Positions 8,748 to 17,680 of a stretch of DNA of 33,260 bases are shown piece by piece (the first letter of the stretch is position 1; each line of letters opens with the position of its first letter). The stretch is from the NCBI GenBank assembly GCA_021413765.1, contig JAIOPT010000028.1, positions 1 to 33,260 of the forward strand. The letters are read 5' to 3'. This DNA is from Betaproteobacteria bacterium (GTDB lineage: Bacteria > Pseudomonadota > Gammaproteobacteria > Burkholderiales > Gallionellaceae). A program made the position numbers and the translations under genes. A model generated the notes under the pieces. The model was not told the DNA's origin. It did not search any database and saw only the letters and a list, made by a program, of their open reading frames with translations.

Positions 8748-8806
8748 AAACAATCGATATTACAATAAAAGGCTAGTTGGGATTCACCCACTTCAGCCAA
8801 CAAAAC

Positions 8807-10471
8807 TCAACGACTAATCGGTTTATATCGAATTCGCTTCGGCTTCGCACCTTCTTCACCCAAACGCTTCCTTTTGTCCGTTTCGTATTCCTGATAATTG
8901 CCATCGAAAAAGGTGACCTGCGAGTTGCCTTCAAAGGCAAGGATATGAGTCGCAATGCGATCCAAGAACCAGCGATCATGCGAGATAACCAGCACACAAC
9001 CTGCAAATTCAAGCAGGGCGTCTTCAAGCGCACGCAGGGTCTCCACGTCGAGGTCGTTGGAGGGCTCATCCAGCAGCAGGACATTGCCGCCCGAAATAAG
9101 GGTTTTTGCCATGTGCAGACGTCCGCGTTCGCCACCTGAAAGATTACCAACCAGCTTCTGCTGATCTGCGCCCTTGAAATTAAAACGACCGATGTAGGCT
9201 CGCGATGGCGTTTCAAACTTGCCCACGGTGAGGATGTCATTACCGCCGGAAATCACATCGAACACAGTCTTATCGCTTTCCAGTGCATCGCGCGATTGAT
9301 CAACATGCGATATTTTGACTGTTGATCCAATTTTAATTTCGCCAGAATCCGGTTTTTCTATTCCAGTCAGCATGCGGAACAGCGTCGACTTACCTGCACC
9401 GTTGGGTCCAATGATTCCGACGATAGCGCCGGGCGGAATCTTGAGACTGAGATTGTCAATAAGCAGTCGGTCTGCATATGCTTTGGAAACATTGTTGAAC
9501 TCTATAACTTCATTACCCAGCCTGTCGGCAACGGGAATAAAGATTTCCTGGGTCTCATTGCGCTTCTGATACTCCTGCGAATTTAATTCTTCAAAACGGG
9601 CGATACGCGCCTTTGATTTTGCCTGCCGTCCCTTGGGATTCTGACGCACCCATTCCAGCTCCTTGCTCAGCGCCTTCTGGCGCGCGGACTCAGAGGACTC
9701 TTCTTGTTTGAGCCTGGCTCCTTTCTGTTCCAGCCAACTTGAATAGTTTCCCTTCCACGGAATGCCGTGGCCACGATCGAGTTCCAAAATCCACTCGGCT
9801 GCATTGTCAAGGAAGTAGCGATCATGCGTCACTGCCACCACGGTGCCAGGAAAGCGCAAAAGAAATTGCTCCAGCCATTCTACCGACTCAGCATCCAAAT
9901 GGTTAGTCGGCTCATCCAGCAGCAACATATCCGGCTTGGACAGCAACAACTTGCACAACGCAACGCGACGCTTCTCTCCACCAGAGAGATTCTTGATCAC
10001 GGCATCCCATTCGGGCAGGCGCAATGCATCGGCTGCAATTTCCATTTGTTGATCCGCATTTCCGTCACTAGCCGCGATGATCGCTTCGAGTCGCGCCTGC
10101 TCGGCGGCCAACGCATCAAAGTCGGCATCAGGATCGGCGTAGGCGGTATACACCTCGTCCAATTTTTTCTGCGCGCTGAACACCCCGCCCAGCCCTTCCT
10201 GTACTGCTTCACGTACGGTCTGCTCCGGATTGAGTTGTGGTTCTTGCGGCAGATAGCCGATATTCAAATTCGGCATCGGAATGGCTTCGCCTTCGAAATC
10301 CTTGTCCACCCCAGCCATGATCTTCAGTACAGTGGATTTGCCCGAGCCATTTAGTCCAAGCAGGCCAATCTTGGCGCCAGGGAAGAAGCTGAGGGAAATA
10401 TCCTTGAGAATTTGGCGCTTGGGCGGAACGATCTTGCCTACGCGATTCATGGTAAATACATATTGGGCCAT
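8807..10471 (-). CDS. ettA: Energy-dependent translational throttle protein EttA (ABC-F ATPase)
   Basis: A 554-residue ABC-F protein without membrane segments; the family acts on ribosomes. Domain one has Walker A GLNGSGKST, signature LSGGEKRRV and Walker B LLLDEPTNHLD. A charged linker follows (WLEQKGARLKQEE...GRQAKSKARIARFEEL). Domain two has GPNGAGKST, LSGGERGRL and LLLDEPSNDLD. The N-terminus MAQYVFTMNRVGKIVPPKR and the length match EttA, which in E. coli senses the ADP/ATP ratio and gates the first peptide bond by binding the ribosomal E site. It appears monocistronic. The ATG at 10471 has no strong ribosome site. Confidence 0.95.
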   Translation of the reverse strand: MAQYVFTMNRVGKIVPPKRQILKDISLSFFPGAKIGLLGLNGSGKSTVLKIMAGVDKDFEGEAIPMPNLNIGYLPQEPQLNPEQTVREAVQEGLGGVFSAQKKLDEVYTAYADPDADFDALAAEQARLEAIIAASDGNADQQMEIAADALRLPEWDAVIKNLSGGEKRRVALCKLLLSKPDMLLLDEPTNHLDAESVEWLEQFLLRFPGTVVAVTHDRYFLDNAAEWILELDRGHGIPWKGNYSSWLEQKGARLKQEESSESARQKALSKELEWVRQNPKGRQAKSKARIARFEELNSQEYQKRNETQEIFIPVADRLGNEVIEFNNVSKAYADRLLIDNLSLKIPPGAIVGIIGPNGAGKSTLFRMLTGIEKPDSGEIKIGSTVKISHVDQSRDALESDKTVFDVISGGNDILTVGKFETPSRAYIGRFNFKGADQQKLVGNLSGGERGRLHMAKTLISGGNVLLLDEPSNDLDVETLRALEDALLEFAGCVLVISHDRWFLDRIATHILAFEGNSQVTFFDGNYQEYETDKRKRLGEEGAKPKRIRYKPISR

Positions 10472-10809
10472 AGTGTCTGTTTTGTATTGAATTAATAATT
10501 AGGAGTGCAAGCTTACCCGAAGGCATCAAATTTTGGGAGTATGTAATGCGACTAAAAGGTAAAGGCGAGTATTTTGATTAACTCTCAGACTCTTACCACA
10601 TTGGGCAAGGCTGAATTTTGCCAGCAGATTCAATTGATAGTATGATAATAAAATATAAGTGATTCAAAAGCTGTAATAAGTATCGCTAGGATATAGCGCA
10701 TTGGGATGAAGCAGAAATGCACATTCTATAAAAATATATAAGTGTTTTAATGGCTTGGGAGCACCCTTTTGGTGGTGTGCAGCTGGCTGTTGGACAGCTT
10801 TAAAGAATT
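10472..10809. other. Intergenic region between divergent ettA and ffs
   Basis: About 340 bases without a supportable protein gene. It is AT-rich in the middle and must hold the divergent promoters of ettA (minus) and the SRP RNA (plus). Small dyads are visible: CGCTA/TAGCG at 10684-10698, GCACC/GGTG near 10762-10775 and AGCTG/CAGCT near 10781-10798. No promoter hexamers stand out enough to call. Confidence 0.5.
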
Positions 10810-10907
10810 GGCGGGCCTCCCCGCATTGTAAGGTGGTGAACCTGGTCAGGTCCGGAAGGAAGCAGCCATATCCATTTACTGCAAGTGCCGGGGGCAAGGC
10901 TCGCCTC
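10810..10907 (+). ncRNA. ffs: Bacterial signal recognition particle RNA (4.5S)
   Basis: The universally conserved SRP domain IV core is present: the GGTCAGGTCCGGAAGGAAGC block runs from about 10844 to 10863 and is followed by AGCC. The flanks GGCGGGCCTCC (5') and GGCTCGCCTCC (3') pair to close the rod, with GTGCCGGGGGC on the distal arm, giving a small type of about 98 nt. The RNA binds Ffh and directs membrane-protein synthesis to the inner membrane. The exact ends are estimated from base pairing. It lies immediately upstream of pagL and dnaX; an ffs-dnaX neighbourhood is common in bacteria. Confidence 0.93.
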
Positions 10908-10936
10908 CCTATTCGAAATTCGAAACTGGAGTGGCA

Positions 10937-11467
10937 ATGAAAAAGATCTGTGTACTGATCGGTGCGATATTGTTGAATGGGAATGTGTGGGCCATAGATG
11001 GTGTTTCCGCTGAGATTGGCAGTGGCGATAAAACCAATATGGCGCGTATTGGCGCCCAATGGGATTGGGGAAAAAAGTGGTTTACCGACGGCAACTGGTT
11101 GGTGACTGGCTATTGGGAAGCTTCAGCTGGAAGTTGGAACGGCCCAAATAATGCGGGTAACAAATACAACATTACTGATGTCGGTTTTACGCCAGTATTT
11201 CGTTTGCAACAGAAAAATTTTTCCAGCTTGGCACCCTATCTGGAAGCAGGCATTGGAGTTCATCTGATTTCGGATGTACAAATCAATGCCGACCGTAGAT
11301 TTAGCACCGCCTTTCAATTCGGCGATCATCTCGGCACTGGCCTGCGTTTCGGTGATCGGCAGCAATATGATCTGGGTTATCGTTTTCAGCATCTATCCAA
11401 TGGTTCAATCAAGCATCCGAACCCAGGCATTAATTTTAGCCAAATCCGCCTTGCCTACCATTTTTGA
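10937..11467 (+). CDS. pagL: PagL-like lipid A 3-O-deacylase / acyloxyacyl hydrolase family
   Basis: A 176-residue outer-membrane beta-barrel protein with a signal peptide (KKICVLIGAILLNGNVWA). PagL removes the 3-O-linked acyl chain from lipid A at the outer leaflet. The family C-terminus is clear: YRFQHLSNGSIKHPNPG, containing the active-site His and Ser, and an aromatic terminal residue in LAYHF typical of outer-membrane barrels. The third triad position (Glu in the Pseudomonas enzyme, twelve residues after the Ser) is Asn in GINF, so activity is uncertain. ATG at 10937 is preferred (GGAG upstream); a GTG lies two codons earlier. It sits between ffs and dnaX. Confidence 0.85.
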   Translation: MKKICVLIGAILLNGNVWAIDGVSAEIGSGDKTNMARIGAQWDWGKKWFTDGNWLVTGYWEASAGSWNGPNNAGNKYNITDVGFTPVFRLQQKNFSSLAPYLEAGIGVHLISDVQINADRRFSTAFQFGDHLGTGLRFGDRQQYDLGYRFQHLSNGSIKHPNPGINFSQIRLAYHF

Positions 11468-11480
11468 GGCAGCGTAAACT

Positions 11481-13118
11481 TTGTCAGCAACTTCCGTTCT
11501 AGCGCGTAAATGGCGGCCTAAGAACTTCGCGCAATTAGCGGGGCAGAAGCATGTTGTGCAGGCATTGAGCAATGCACTGACACAAAACCGTTTGCATCAC
11601 GCCTATTTATTCACTGGCACGCGCGGCGTGGGCAAAACCACCATTGCGCGCATTTTTGCAAAATCCTTGAATTGCGTCAGTGGCATTACCGCTACACCGT
11701 GTGGAATTTGTAGCGCTTGCACGGAAATCGACAGTGGGCGTTTTGTTGATCTCATTGAATTGGATGCGGCGTCTAATACAGGCATTGATAATATGCGTGA
11801 AGTACTGGATAACGCGCAATATCTGCCAACTTTGGGACGTTACAAAGTCTATTTGATTGACGAAGTTCATATGCTTTCCAAGGCAGCTTTTAACTCGATG
11901 TTAAAAACATTGGAAGAGCCGCCTGCACACGTCAAATTTATTCTTGCCACCACTGACCCGCAAAAAATCCCCGTTACGGTGTTGTCGCGCTGTTTGCAGT
12001 TCAATCTGAAACAGTTGCCGCCTGCGTTAATCGTCACACACTTGGAGTATGTGCTGGGACAGGAAGACATAATATTTGAAATCGCTGCGCTGACATTACT
12101 GGCGCGTGCGGCACAAGGCAGTATGCGTGATGCGCTAAGCCTGCTCGATCAAGCCATTGCCTATTCCGATTCCAGAGTCGATGAGGCAACGGTTCGCAAT
12201 ATGTTGGGCGCGATTGACCAGAGTTATCTGTATGACGTGTTGCAAACTTTGCTGGCGCGGGATGGAGTTGGTTTGCTGCGTGTTGCTGACGATATGCTAA
12301 GTCGCAGCTTGGCGTTTGATGCTGCTTTGCAGGATTTGGCGACTTTGTTGCACCGTGTTGCTCTGGCGCAGACGGTGCCGCAAGCCATCTCAGAAGATGA
12401 GCCGGAGCGAGTGCGTTTGCTGGAACTGGCGCAGAGTTTTAGCGCGGACGAAATTCAGTTGTATTATCAGATTGCCATACACGGGCGTAATGAAATTGAT
12501 CTTGCGCCCGATGAATATGCTGGTTTCACCATGACGTTGTTGCGCATGTTGGCATTTAGGCCAGCTGGTGCCAAGGCGGCGTCTGAACAGCTCACAGCTG
12601 AAGTGACAGTTGCACCGCTAATGGCTCCTGCTACTTCGCTACCTGTGCCGCCGCAGCCGCAGCCGCAGCCGAAGCAGCAATTGCAACCTGTTCAGGCTAT
12701 CTCACAGCCAGTTTATCTGGAAGCAACTGCTTCCTTGTCGCTAGATTGGAGCGCATTACTTGCGCAACTGAATGTGCAAGGTATGGCGCGCGAATTGGCG
12801 AAACATTGCACGCTGGAAAATTATGTTGATGGGCGATTAACTTTAAATTTGGCGCCGCAGCACAAACATTTGTTGTCCAATAAATTGGCCCAGGAAAAGT
12901 TGCAGTCGGCCCTTGCCGACTATTTCGTCCAGCCAGTGCGATTGGTGGTTATGGTAGGTGTAAATAATGTAGCCACCCCAGCCGCAGTCGAGCAGCACGT
13001 AAAACAGACACGTCAGCAACAGGCGGTTGAGGCCATCACGCAAGACCCATTCGTGCGTGAAGCCCAGGCACAATTAGGCGCACAGATACTTGAAGAATCT
13101 ATTAAATCAATACAGTAA
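11481..13118 (+). CDS. dnaX: DNA polymerase III subunits gamma and tau
   Basis: This is the ATPase of the clamp loader, which opens the sliding clamp and organises the replisome. The 545-residue product has SVLARKWRPKNFAQLAGQ, Walker A GTRGVGKTT, a zinc-binding set of four Cys (LNCVSG...CGICSAC), Walker B LIDEVHML, and the SRC motif LSRCLQFNL. After a Pro/Gln linker encoded by a CCGCAG-type run near 12650-12700, a tau-like C-terminal domain ends in QLGAQILEESIKSIQ. It is somewhat shorter than E. coli tau. No A-AAA-AAG slippery site is visible, so a frameshifted gamma form is not supported. The start is TTG, fixed by homology. Confidence 0.95.
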   Translation: MSATSVLARKWRPKNFAQLAGQKHVVQALSNALTQNRLHHAYLFTGTRGVGKTTIARIFAKSLNCVSGITATPCGICSACTEIDSGRFVDLIELDAASNTGIDNMREVLDNAQYLPTLGRYKVYLIDEVHMLSKAAFNSMLKTLEEPPAHVKFILATTDPQKIPVTVLSRCLQFNLKQLPPALIVTHLEYVLGQEDIIFEIAALTLLARAAQGSMRDALSLLDQAIAYSDSRVDEATVRNMLGAIDQSYLYDVLQTLLARDGVGLLRVADDMLSRSLAFDAALQDLATLLHRVALAQTVPQAISEDEPERVRLLELAQSFSADEIQLYYQIAIHGRNEIDLAPDEYAGFTMTLLRMLAFRPAGAKAASEQLTAEVTVAPLMAPATSLPVPPQPQPQPKQQLQPVQAISQPVYLEATASLSLDWSALLAQLNVQGMARELAKHCTLENYVDGRLTLNLAPQHKHLLSNKLAQEKLQSALADYFVQPVRLVVMVGVNNVATPAAVEQHVKQTRQQQAVEAITQDPFVREAQAQLGAQILEESIKSIQ

Positions 13119-13136
13119 GTTAAGGAGGGTAGGCAC

Positions 13137-13463
13137 ATGATGAAGGGCGGATTGGCCGGGATGATGAAACAAGCCCAGCAGATGCAACAGAACATGAAGA
13201 AGGCGCAGGACGAGCTTGCTACAGTCGAGGTGGAAGGCCAAGCTGGTTCCGGCATGGTGAAAGTAGTTATGACCTGTGCGCATGATGTGCGTCGCGTGAT
13301 GTTGGATAACAGCCTGTTATCAGACGATAAGGAAATGCTGGAAGATTTGATCGTGGCTGCAATGAATGATGCAATGAAACAGGTTGCTGCTGTGACCCAA
13401 CAAAAAATGGGTGGGTTCACAGCGGGCATGAATTTACCGCCCGGTTTAAGTTTGCCGTTCTGA
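13137..13463 (+). CDS. ybaB: YbaB/EbfC family nucleoid-associated protein
   Basis: A 108-residue DNA-binding protein of the YbaB/EbfC family. It begins [27 protein letters not shown], a helical coiled segment, and ends [17 protein letters not shown], both characteristic. Homologues bind DNA as dimers and are thought to shape the nucleoid. The gene has a strong AAGGAGGGT ribosome site and starts with two consecutive ATG codons, either of which could be used. It lies 18 bases after dnaX and 25 before recR, the conserved dnaX-ybaB-recR arrangement. Confidence 0.95.
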   Translation: MMKGGLAGMMKQAQQMQQNMKKAQDELATVEVEGQAGSGMVKVVMTCAHDVRRVMLDNSLLSDDKEMLEDLIVAAMNDAMKQVAAVTQQKMGGFTAGMNLPPGLSLPF

Positions 13464-13488
13464 ATGCCTTAATGTTTTTGGTACTTGG

Positions 13489-14088
13489 ATGAACACGCCT
13501 TCCAGTCTGGATGAAATGATAGCCGCTTTGCGCTGCCTGCCCGGTGTTGGACCGAAATCTGCGCAGCGTATGGCATACCACTTGTTGCAACGCGACAAAC
13601 CAGGCGCAGTGCGGCTGGCGAAAGCGCTTGGCCATGCTGTGGAAAGTATCCATCATTGTGCTAAGTGTAATAATTTTTCCGAAGAAGAAATTTGCGCCTT
13701 ATGCCGTTCGTCCAAGCGTGATACTAGCCTGCTGTGTGTGGTGGAAATGCCTGCAGACTTGCTAATGATGGAGCAGGCACAGTGCTATCGCGGTATGTAT
13801 TTCGTGCTGATGGGACGACTTTCTCCACTGGATGGCATCGGCCCGCGTGAATTGCACCTGGATCGGCTGGTTAGGCGGGCACAGGAAAATACATGTGAAG
13901 TAATACTCGCCACTAATTTCACCGTAGAAGGTGATGCCACTGCACACTACATTACAATCTTGCTATGTGCGCAGGGCATCAAAGTGTCGCGCATTGCGCG
14001 TGGGCTGCCAGTAGGTGGTGAACTGGAGCATGTGGATAGTGGTACGCTGGCACAAGCCGTGTTGGAAAGGCGAGAGGTTACGGGATGA
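13489..14088 (+). CDS. recR: Recombination mediator protein RecR
   Basis: RecR works with RecF and RecO to load RecA on single-stranded gaps. The 199-residue protein shows the N-terminal helix-hairpin-helix ([21 protein letters not shown]), a four-cysteine zinc finger ([16 protein letters not shown]), a Toprim domain starting [15 protein letters not shown], and the closing [20 protein letters not shown] typical of the family. It overlaps the rluB start by four bases (ATGA), so the two are translationally coupled. The length is normal. Confidence 0.96.
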   Translation: MNTPSSLDEMIAALRCLPGVGPKSAQRMAYHLLQRDKPGAVRLAKALGHAVESIHHCAKCNNFSEEEICALCRSSKRDTSLLCVVEMPADLLMMEQAQCYRGMYFVLMGRLSPLDGIGPRELHLDRLVRRAQENTCEVILATNFTVEGDATAHYITILLCAQGIKVSRIARGLPVGGELEHVDSGTLAQAVLERREVTG

Positions 14089-15035
14089 ACGAGCAAGCAA
14101 AGCAACCAGAACAACAAGGCGAGCGCTTGCAGAAGGTATTGGCGCAGGTCGGCTTGGGTTCCCGTCGTACTATGGAAGAATGGATTTCCGCTGGGCGCGT
14201 AACGGTGAATGGAGAAGTGGCGACGCTGGGTATGCGTGTGACCGAGGTCGATATAGTACGTGCCGATAAGCGCCTTGTTAACATTAGAACAAGTAACAAT
14301 AATTTGCCGCGTGTATTGTTGTATCACAAGCAAGAAGGCGAGATTGTTAGTCGCGATGATCCGGAAAAGCGTGCAAACGTATTCGACAAATTACCCAAAT
14401 TGCGGGGCATGAAATGGATTGCCATTGGACGGCTCGATTTCAATACCAGTGGACTGTTGATTTTTACTACCTCTGGCGATCTAGCTAATCGACTAATGCA
14501 CCCGCGCTTTGAAGTGGAACGCGAATACGCTGTGCGCGTGCAGGGCAGCATGACCGATGAGCAGATGGAGCAGATGGTGAAGGAAGGAATCACCTTGGAG
14601 GACGGTCCGGTAAAGTTCGAGAGGCTTACCGACGAAGGAGGTGAGGGCTACAACCATTGGTATCGCCTGATGTTGAAGGAAGGTCGAAATCGAATTGTGC
14701 GTCGTACTTTTGAGGCATTAGGTTTACCCATTAGCCGTTTAATTCGTGTGCGTTTCGGCATTGTTAATCTGCCGCCTCGCTTGAAGCGAGGCACGTTAGC
14801 AGAACTTGGCACAGGAGAGGTAAGCCAAATTCTTGACTGGGTGGGTATGGAATCAAAACCTGTCACGGAGAAAGCCGCTGAATCGACTGGAAGCAAGGCT
14901 GGACAACTTGATAATAAAAAAACGGATGCAGGGTATAAAATCAGAAAACTAGGCACGGGCATGAGTACCGCTCCACATGGCAAGACTGATGCACGCCGCA
15001 GCGCAACGCAGTTTAAAAATAAAGTGCGTTCCTGA
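14085..15035 (+). CDS. rluB: 23S rRNA pseudouridine(2605) synthase RluB
   Basis: This enzyme isomerises a uridine in domain V of 23S rRNA to pseudouridine. The 316-residue protein has an S4 RNA-binding domain near residues 13-60 ([16 protein letters not shown]...GRVTVNG) and a RsuA/RluB-type catalytic domain with the catalytic Asp at about residue 118 in [14 protein letters not shown]. The [24 protein letters not shown] motif is also present. The last ~60 residues are Lys/Thr/Ser-rich and low in complexity, a common disordered tail in RluB. RluB is preferred over RluE/RluF from length and the tail. It overlaps recR by four bases. Confidence 0.9.
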   Translation: MNEQAKQPEQQGERLQKVLAQVGLGSRRTMEEWISAGRVTVNGEVATLGMRVTEVDIVRADKRLVNIRTSNNNLPRVLLYHKQEGEIVSRDDPEKRANVFDKLPKLRGMKWIAIGRLDFNTSGLLIFTTSGDLANRLMHPRFEVEREYAVRVQGSMTDEQMEQMVKEGITLEDGPVKFERLTDEGGEGYNHWYRLMLKEGRNRIVRRTFEALGLPISRLIRVRFGIVNLPPRLKRGTLAELGTGEVSQILDWVGMESKPVTEKAAESTGSKAGQLDNKKTDAGYKIRKLGTGMSTAPHGKTDARRSATQFKNKVRS

Positions 15036-15093
15036 AATAGCCGCCAAGCTCTGATTATTCATTCCGGATATTTCAAGCTGCCAGGAAGTAACC

Positions 15094-15510
15094 ATGCAAC
15101 GGCAATTTAATCTTCAGCCTTCCATTTATTTTACGATCACGTTAGTTGCTTCGCATGGCGTAGCGCTTGCGGTTCTGGTTCCACTGGCTTTGCCATTATG
15201 GGCGAGGATACTACTGGCCTTGCTTGTGATAATCAGCTTGTTGTATCACGTGTGGCACGATGCCTGGTTGATAGCGCTATCCTCCAACAAAACGCTGCAG
15301 CTAGATGGAGATATGATCCTGTTGGTTGCGCGCAATGGGGATCAAGTGACTGCGCGGGTATTGGCCGATAGTCTGGTTACGCCCTATATAACAGTACTGA
15401 ATGTGTTGCCGCAAGGGTCTTACTTAGCGCGTAGCGTCATAATCCTGCCAGACAGCCTGGATACTGAATCTTTCCGTCAGCTTCGAGTGTGGCTCAGGTG
15501 GGGTAATTAG
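15094..15510 (+). CDS. YgfX/CptA-like membrane protein
   Basis: A 138-residue protein with two closely spaced N-terminal membrane segments (ITLVASHGVALAVLVPLAL and ARILLALLVIISLLYHVW) and a soluble C-terminal part ending SFRQLRVWLRWG. This topology and the R-x-W-L-R-W ending fit the YgfX family. In E. coli YgfX pairs with the flavinylation factor SdhE and has been described as a membrane toxin affecting cell shape; here no sdhE-like gene is adjacent. The identification is by pattern and is moderate. It lies 58 bases after rluB and may be in the same transcript. Confidence 0.65.
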   Translation: MQRQFNLQPSIYFTITLVASHGVALAVLVPLALPLWARILLALLVIISLLYHVWHDAWLIALSSNKTLQLDGDMILLVARNGDQVTARVLADSLVTPYITVLNVLPQGSYLARSVIILPDSLDTESFRQLRVWLRWGN

Positions 15511-15692
15511 TGTTTAACCCTTCATATTTGCAAGTTCACCGAATTCTCTGAATTTCCGCAGCGTTTCTCAATACACAGATCCTGCTTGATCCTTTGGATA
15601 AACAATACCACTCACAAGCAACGTTACAATCGAGGATGCAGTTCGACTTCCGTGAGGTTATTAAGGAAATTAATTTGAATCCGTGTATTTAG

Positions 15693-15719
15693 TTGTAAGA
15701 AAGTTTGGCTTTCTCCGAC
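15693..15719 (+). promoter_or_regulatory. Candidate ECF-type promoter upstream of bufA
   Basis: GTAAGA (about 15695-15700) and CCGAC (about 15716-15720) are arranged like an ECF sigma -35/-10 pair. Several bufferin operons in other proteobacteria are driven by ECF sigma factors recognising GTAAC-type -35 boxes. The spacer contains a perfect AGAAAG/CTTTCT dyad around TTTGG. No ECF sigma gene is present in the window, and this call rests on pattern only. Confidence 0.25.
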
Positions 15720-15775
15720 CAACGATCCAGGAGACAGAATCTCCCGGATTATCCACCAACAAAAGGAGTTTTACT

Positions 15776-16039
15776 TTGAACAATCATCAAATTTTATCAG
15801 CAGCAATCGGTAGCTTGTTAGCTCTTGGACTGGTCAGCAATGCCAGTGCTGCAGCCAAAAAAACTGACATGGAACAATGTTTTGGTATCGCCAAGGCGGG
15901 CAAGAATGATTGTTCCAGCAACAAGAGCGCGCATTCTTGTGCGGGCCAAGGCACTAAAAACAATGATGCTCAGGACTTCGTCGCCGTACCCAAAGGCACG
16001 TGTGACAAGATTGCTGGTGGCACTCTGAAAATGATGTAA
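15776..16039 (+). CDS. bufA: Bufferin-type RiPP precursor (DUF2282)
   Basis: An 87-residue precursor with a Sec signal peptide ([20 protein letters not shown]) and a mature DUF2282 core holding four conserved cysteines: [21 protein letters not shown] and [10 protein letters not shown]. Bufferins are recently described copper-binding ribosomal peptides in which the central cysteines are converted by a DUF692 (MNIO) enzyme. The mature peptide is exported through Sec and buffers copper in the periplasm. The start is TTG at 15776 with an excellent AAGGAG site; an upstream in-frame extension exists but breaks the signal-peptide pattern. Its stop overlaps the next ATG (TAATG), so it is the first gene of a coupled operon. 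Confidence 0.9.
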   Translation: MNNHQILSAAIGSLLALGLVSNASAAAKKTDMEQCFGIAKAGKNDCSSNKSAHSCAGQGTKNNDAQDFVAVPKGTCDKIAGGTLKMM

Positions 16040-16914
16040 TGGGAAAGCCCGCAAACGATTCTTTGCCGTTCACCGCCGGTATCGGGTTGCGGGCACCTCA
16101 CTATTGTGAGGTGCTGGAGAAACTACCCAAGCTCGGCTGGGTGGAAGTGCATAACGAGAATTTTTTCGGAGGGGGTGCGTCCCTGCATACCTTGCTCAAG
16201 GTGCGCGAGCATTATCCCGTCAGCCTGCATGGCGTTGGGATGGGGCTGGCTTCAACTGCGCCGCTGGATCAGGCGCACTTATCTGCTTTGTATCGTCTTT
16301 GTGACGCGGTGCAACCCGCTGCCGTGTCGGAACATTTGTGCTGGAATTCTTTGCCAGACGTAACTATTAACGGTTCCATGGTCATAAACGACTTGGTCAT
16401 CAACGACTTGCTTCCGTTTCCCTATACCCAAGAGGCTCTTTCCCATGTGGCAAGACGTGTTGATCAAGTGCAGGAAAAACTTGCTCGCCGACTGCTGGTG
16501 GAAAACCTATCCAGTTACTTGTCTTTCACGAGCAGTGAAATGAGCGAGGGTGAATTTTTGTCTGAATTATCACTGCGCACTGGTTGTGCCATCCTGTTCG
16601 ATATCAACAACCTGTATGTAAATGCTCGAAACCTGGGTGTGGATGCCAAGGCATTTATACAAGCACTTCCGGCTGAAGCGGTGGCGGAATACCACCTTGC
16701 TGGACATAGCATAAGGGATGGCTGCCTGGTAGACACGCATAGTTCTCAAGTATGCGCCGAGGTGTGGGAGTTGTATGAGTTTGCCTTGCAACACATCGGG
16801 CCTCGCCCAACGTTGATCGAATGGGATAGCGATATACCCGAGTTGGCAGTATTGAAGGGTGAAGCAGAAAAAGCGCAGCAACGGATGGAGAAATACCATG
16901 CTTGTGTTAAATGA
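16039..16914 (+). CDS. bufB: DUF692 multinuclear iron-dependent oxidase (MNIO), bufferin maturase
   Basis: A 291-residue TIM-barrel-type protein of the DUF692/MNIO family. These enzymes use a cluster of iron ions and oxygen to rearrange cysteine residues of a precursor peptide. Metal-site motifs are visible in order: EVHNENFF, SLHGVGMG, SEHLCWN, LLVENLSSYLSF, LFDINNLYVNARN, EYHLAGHS, VDTHS and LIEWDSDIPE. Overlap with bufA (TAATG) and bufC fits the BufB role, installing thiooxazole-type modifications on BufA together with BufC. No signal peptide is seen, so it should act in the cytoplasm before export. The length is standard. Confidence 0.93.
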   Translation: MGKPANDSLPFTAGIGLRAPHYCEVLEKLPKLGWVEVHNENFFGGGASLHTLLKVREHYPVSLHGVGMGLASTAPLDQAHLSALYRLCDAVQPAAVSEHLCWNSLPDVTINGSMVINDLVINDLLPFPYTQEALSHVARRVDQVQEKLARRLLVENLSSYLSFTSSEMSEGEFLSELSLRTGCAILFDINNLYVNARNLGVDAKAFIQALPAEAVAEYHLAGHSIRDGCLVDTHSSQVCAEVWELYEFALQHIGPRPTLIEWDSDIPELAVLKGEAEKAQQRMEKYHACVK

Positions 16915-17680
16915 CGACCTGTCCGATTTTGCCCGTGCCATCGTGCGTAGCGAGGAGCCGTCGTCGCGGATCGACACGAGTTACCAGAATTATTCTGTCG
17001 CCATCGCCATAGAAGTTTATCGCAACAACTATCGCGGCAATCTGCATGACACACTTGCAGGCGCGTATCCGGTCATCGAGCAACTCGTGGGCAAGGATTT
17101 TTTCCGGCTGCTGACACGGCAATTCATCGGGCAACATTTTTCACGCAGCGGCAACCTGCATCACTATGGCGAGGGAATGGCAGGCTTTGTCGCGGCCTTC
17201 GAACCTGCGCAAGGACTGCCTTACTTGCCGGATGTCGCGGCGCTGGAATGGGCCTGCCACTGTGCCTATTTCGCAGACGATGCCGCCACACTGGACATCG
17301 GCAAGCTGGCGCAAATACCACCCGAGCAATATCCAGATCTGATCCTGCACGTCCACTCGGCATGTCATCTGGTGCGCTCCCGCTATCCGATCGCCGCCAT
17401 CTGGCATGCCCATCAACCCGGTGCGTCCGGTGACTTTAAGATTGACTTGGATAGTGGCTCCAGCAACGCTCTGGTTAGCCGCAAAAATGATGTTGCCTTG
17501 GTCAGCGAACTGACAGAAGCCGATGCAGCATGGCTGCAAAGTATACAAGTTGGAACTAAGTTGGAAGATGCAACTGCCGCCACGCTGGCGAACTATCCGG
17601 ATTTCGATTTACAAGCCGCGCTGCTGAATCTGGTTGCGCAAAACGTTCTTGCAAATTTTAACCTGGAAGCAGCTCCATGA
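16898..17680 (+). CDS. bufC: DUF2063 bufferin biosynthesis partner protein
   Basis: A 260-residue protein with an N-terminal DUF2063 (putative DNA-binding type) domain: LSDFARAIVRSEE...VEVYRNNYRGNLHDTLAGAYPVIEQLVG, followed by FRLLTRQFIGQHFSRSGNLHHYGEGMAGFV. In bufferin clusters this protein is thought to dock the precursor onto the MNIO enzyme; the old DNA-binding label is probably misleading. The middle region contains LPYLPDVAALEWACHCAYF, also typical. ATG at 16898, preceded by GGAG, is chosen over a longer in-frame start inside bufB. It overlaps bufB by 17 bases and doxX by four. Confidence 0.9.
   Translation: MLVLNDDLSDFARAIVRSEEPSSRIDTSYQNYSVAIAIEVYRNNYRGNLHDTLAGAYPVIEQLVGKDFFRLLTRQFIGQHFSRSGNLHHYGEGMAGFVAAFEPAQGLPYLPDVAALEWACHCAYFADDAATLDIGKLAQIPPEQYPDLILHVHSACHLVRSRYPIAAIWHAHQPGASGDFKIDLDSGSSNALVSRKNDVALVSELTEADAAWLQSIQVGTKLEDATAATLANYPDFDLQAALLNLVAQNVLANFNLEAAP

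Noticed and set aside
9767-10354. 195-codon plus-strand open frame inside ettA
   Set aside because: Antisense shadow of a strongly conserved gene; the composition follows ettA codon positions and no motif is seen.
10664-11059. 131-codon minus-strand open frame over the SRP RNA and pagL start
   Set aside because: It runs antisense across the conserved 4.5S RNA and the pagL signal peptide and has no family features.
12640-12700. CCGCAG repeat in dnaX as a frameshift or slippage signal for the gamma form
   Set aside because: It only encodes a Pro/Gln linker; no A-AAA-AAG heptamer is present there.
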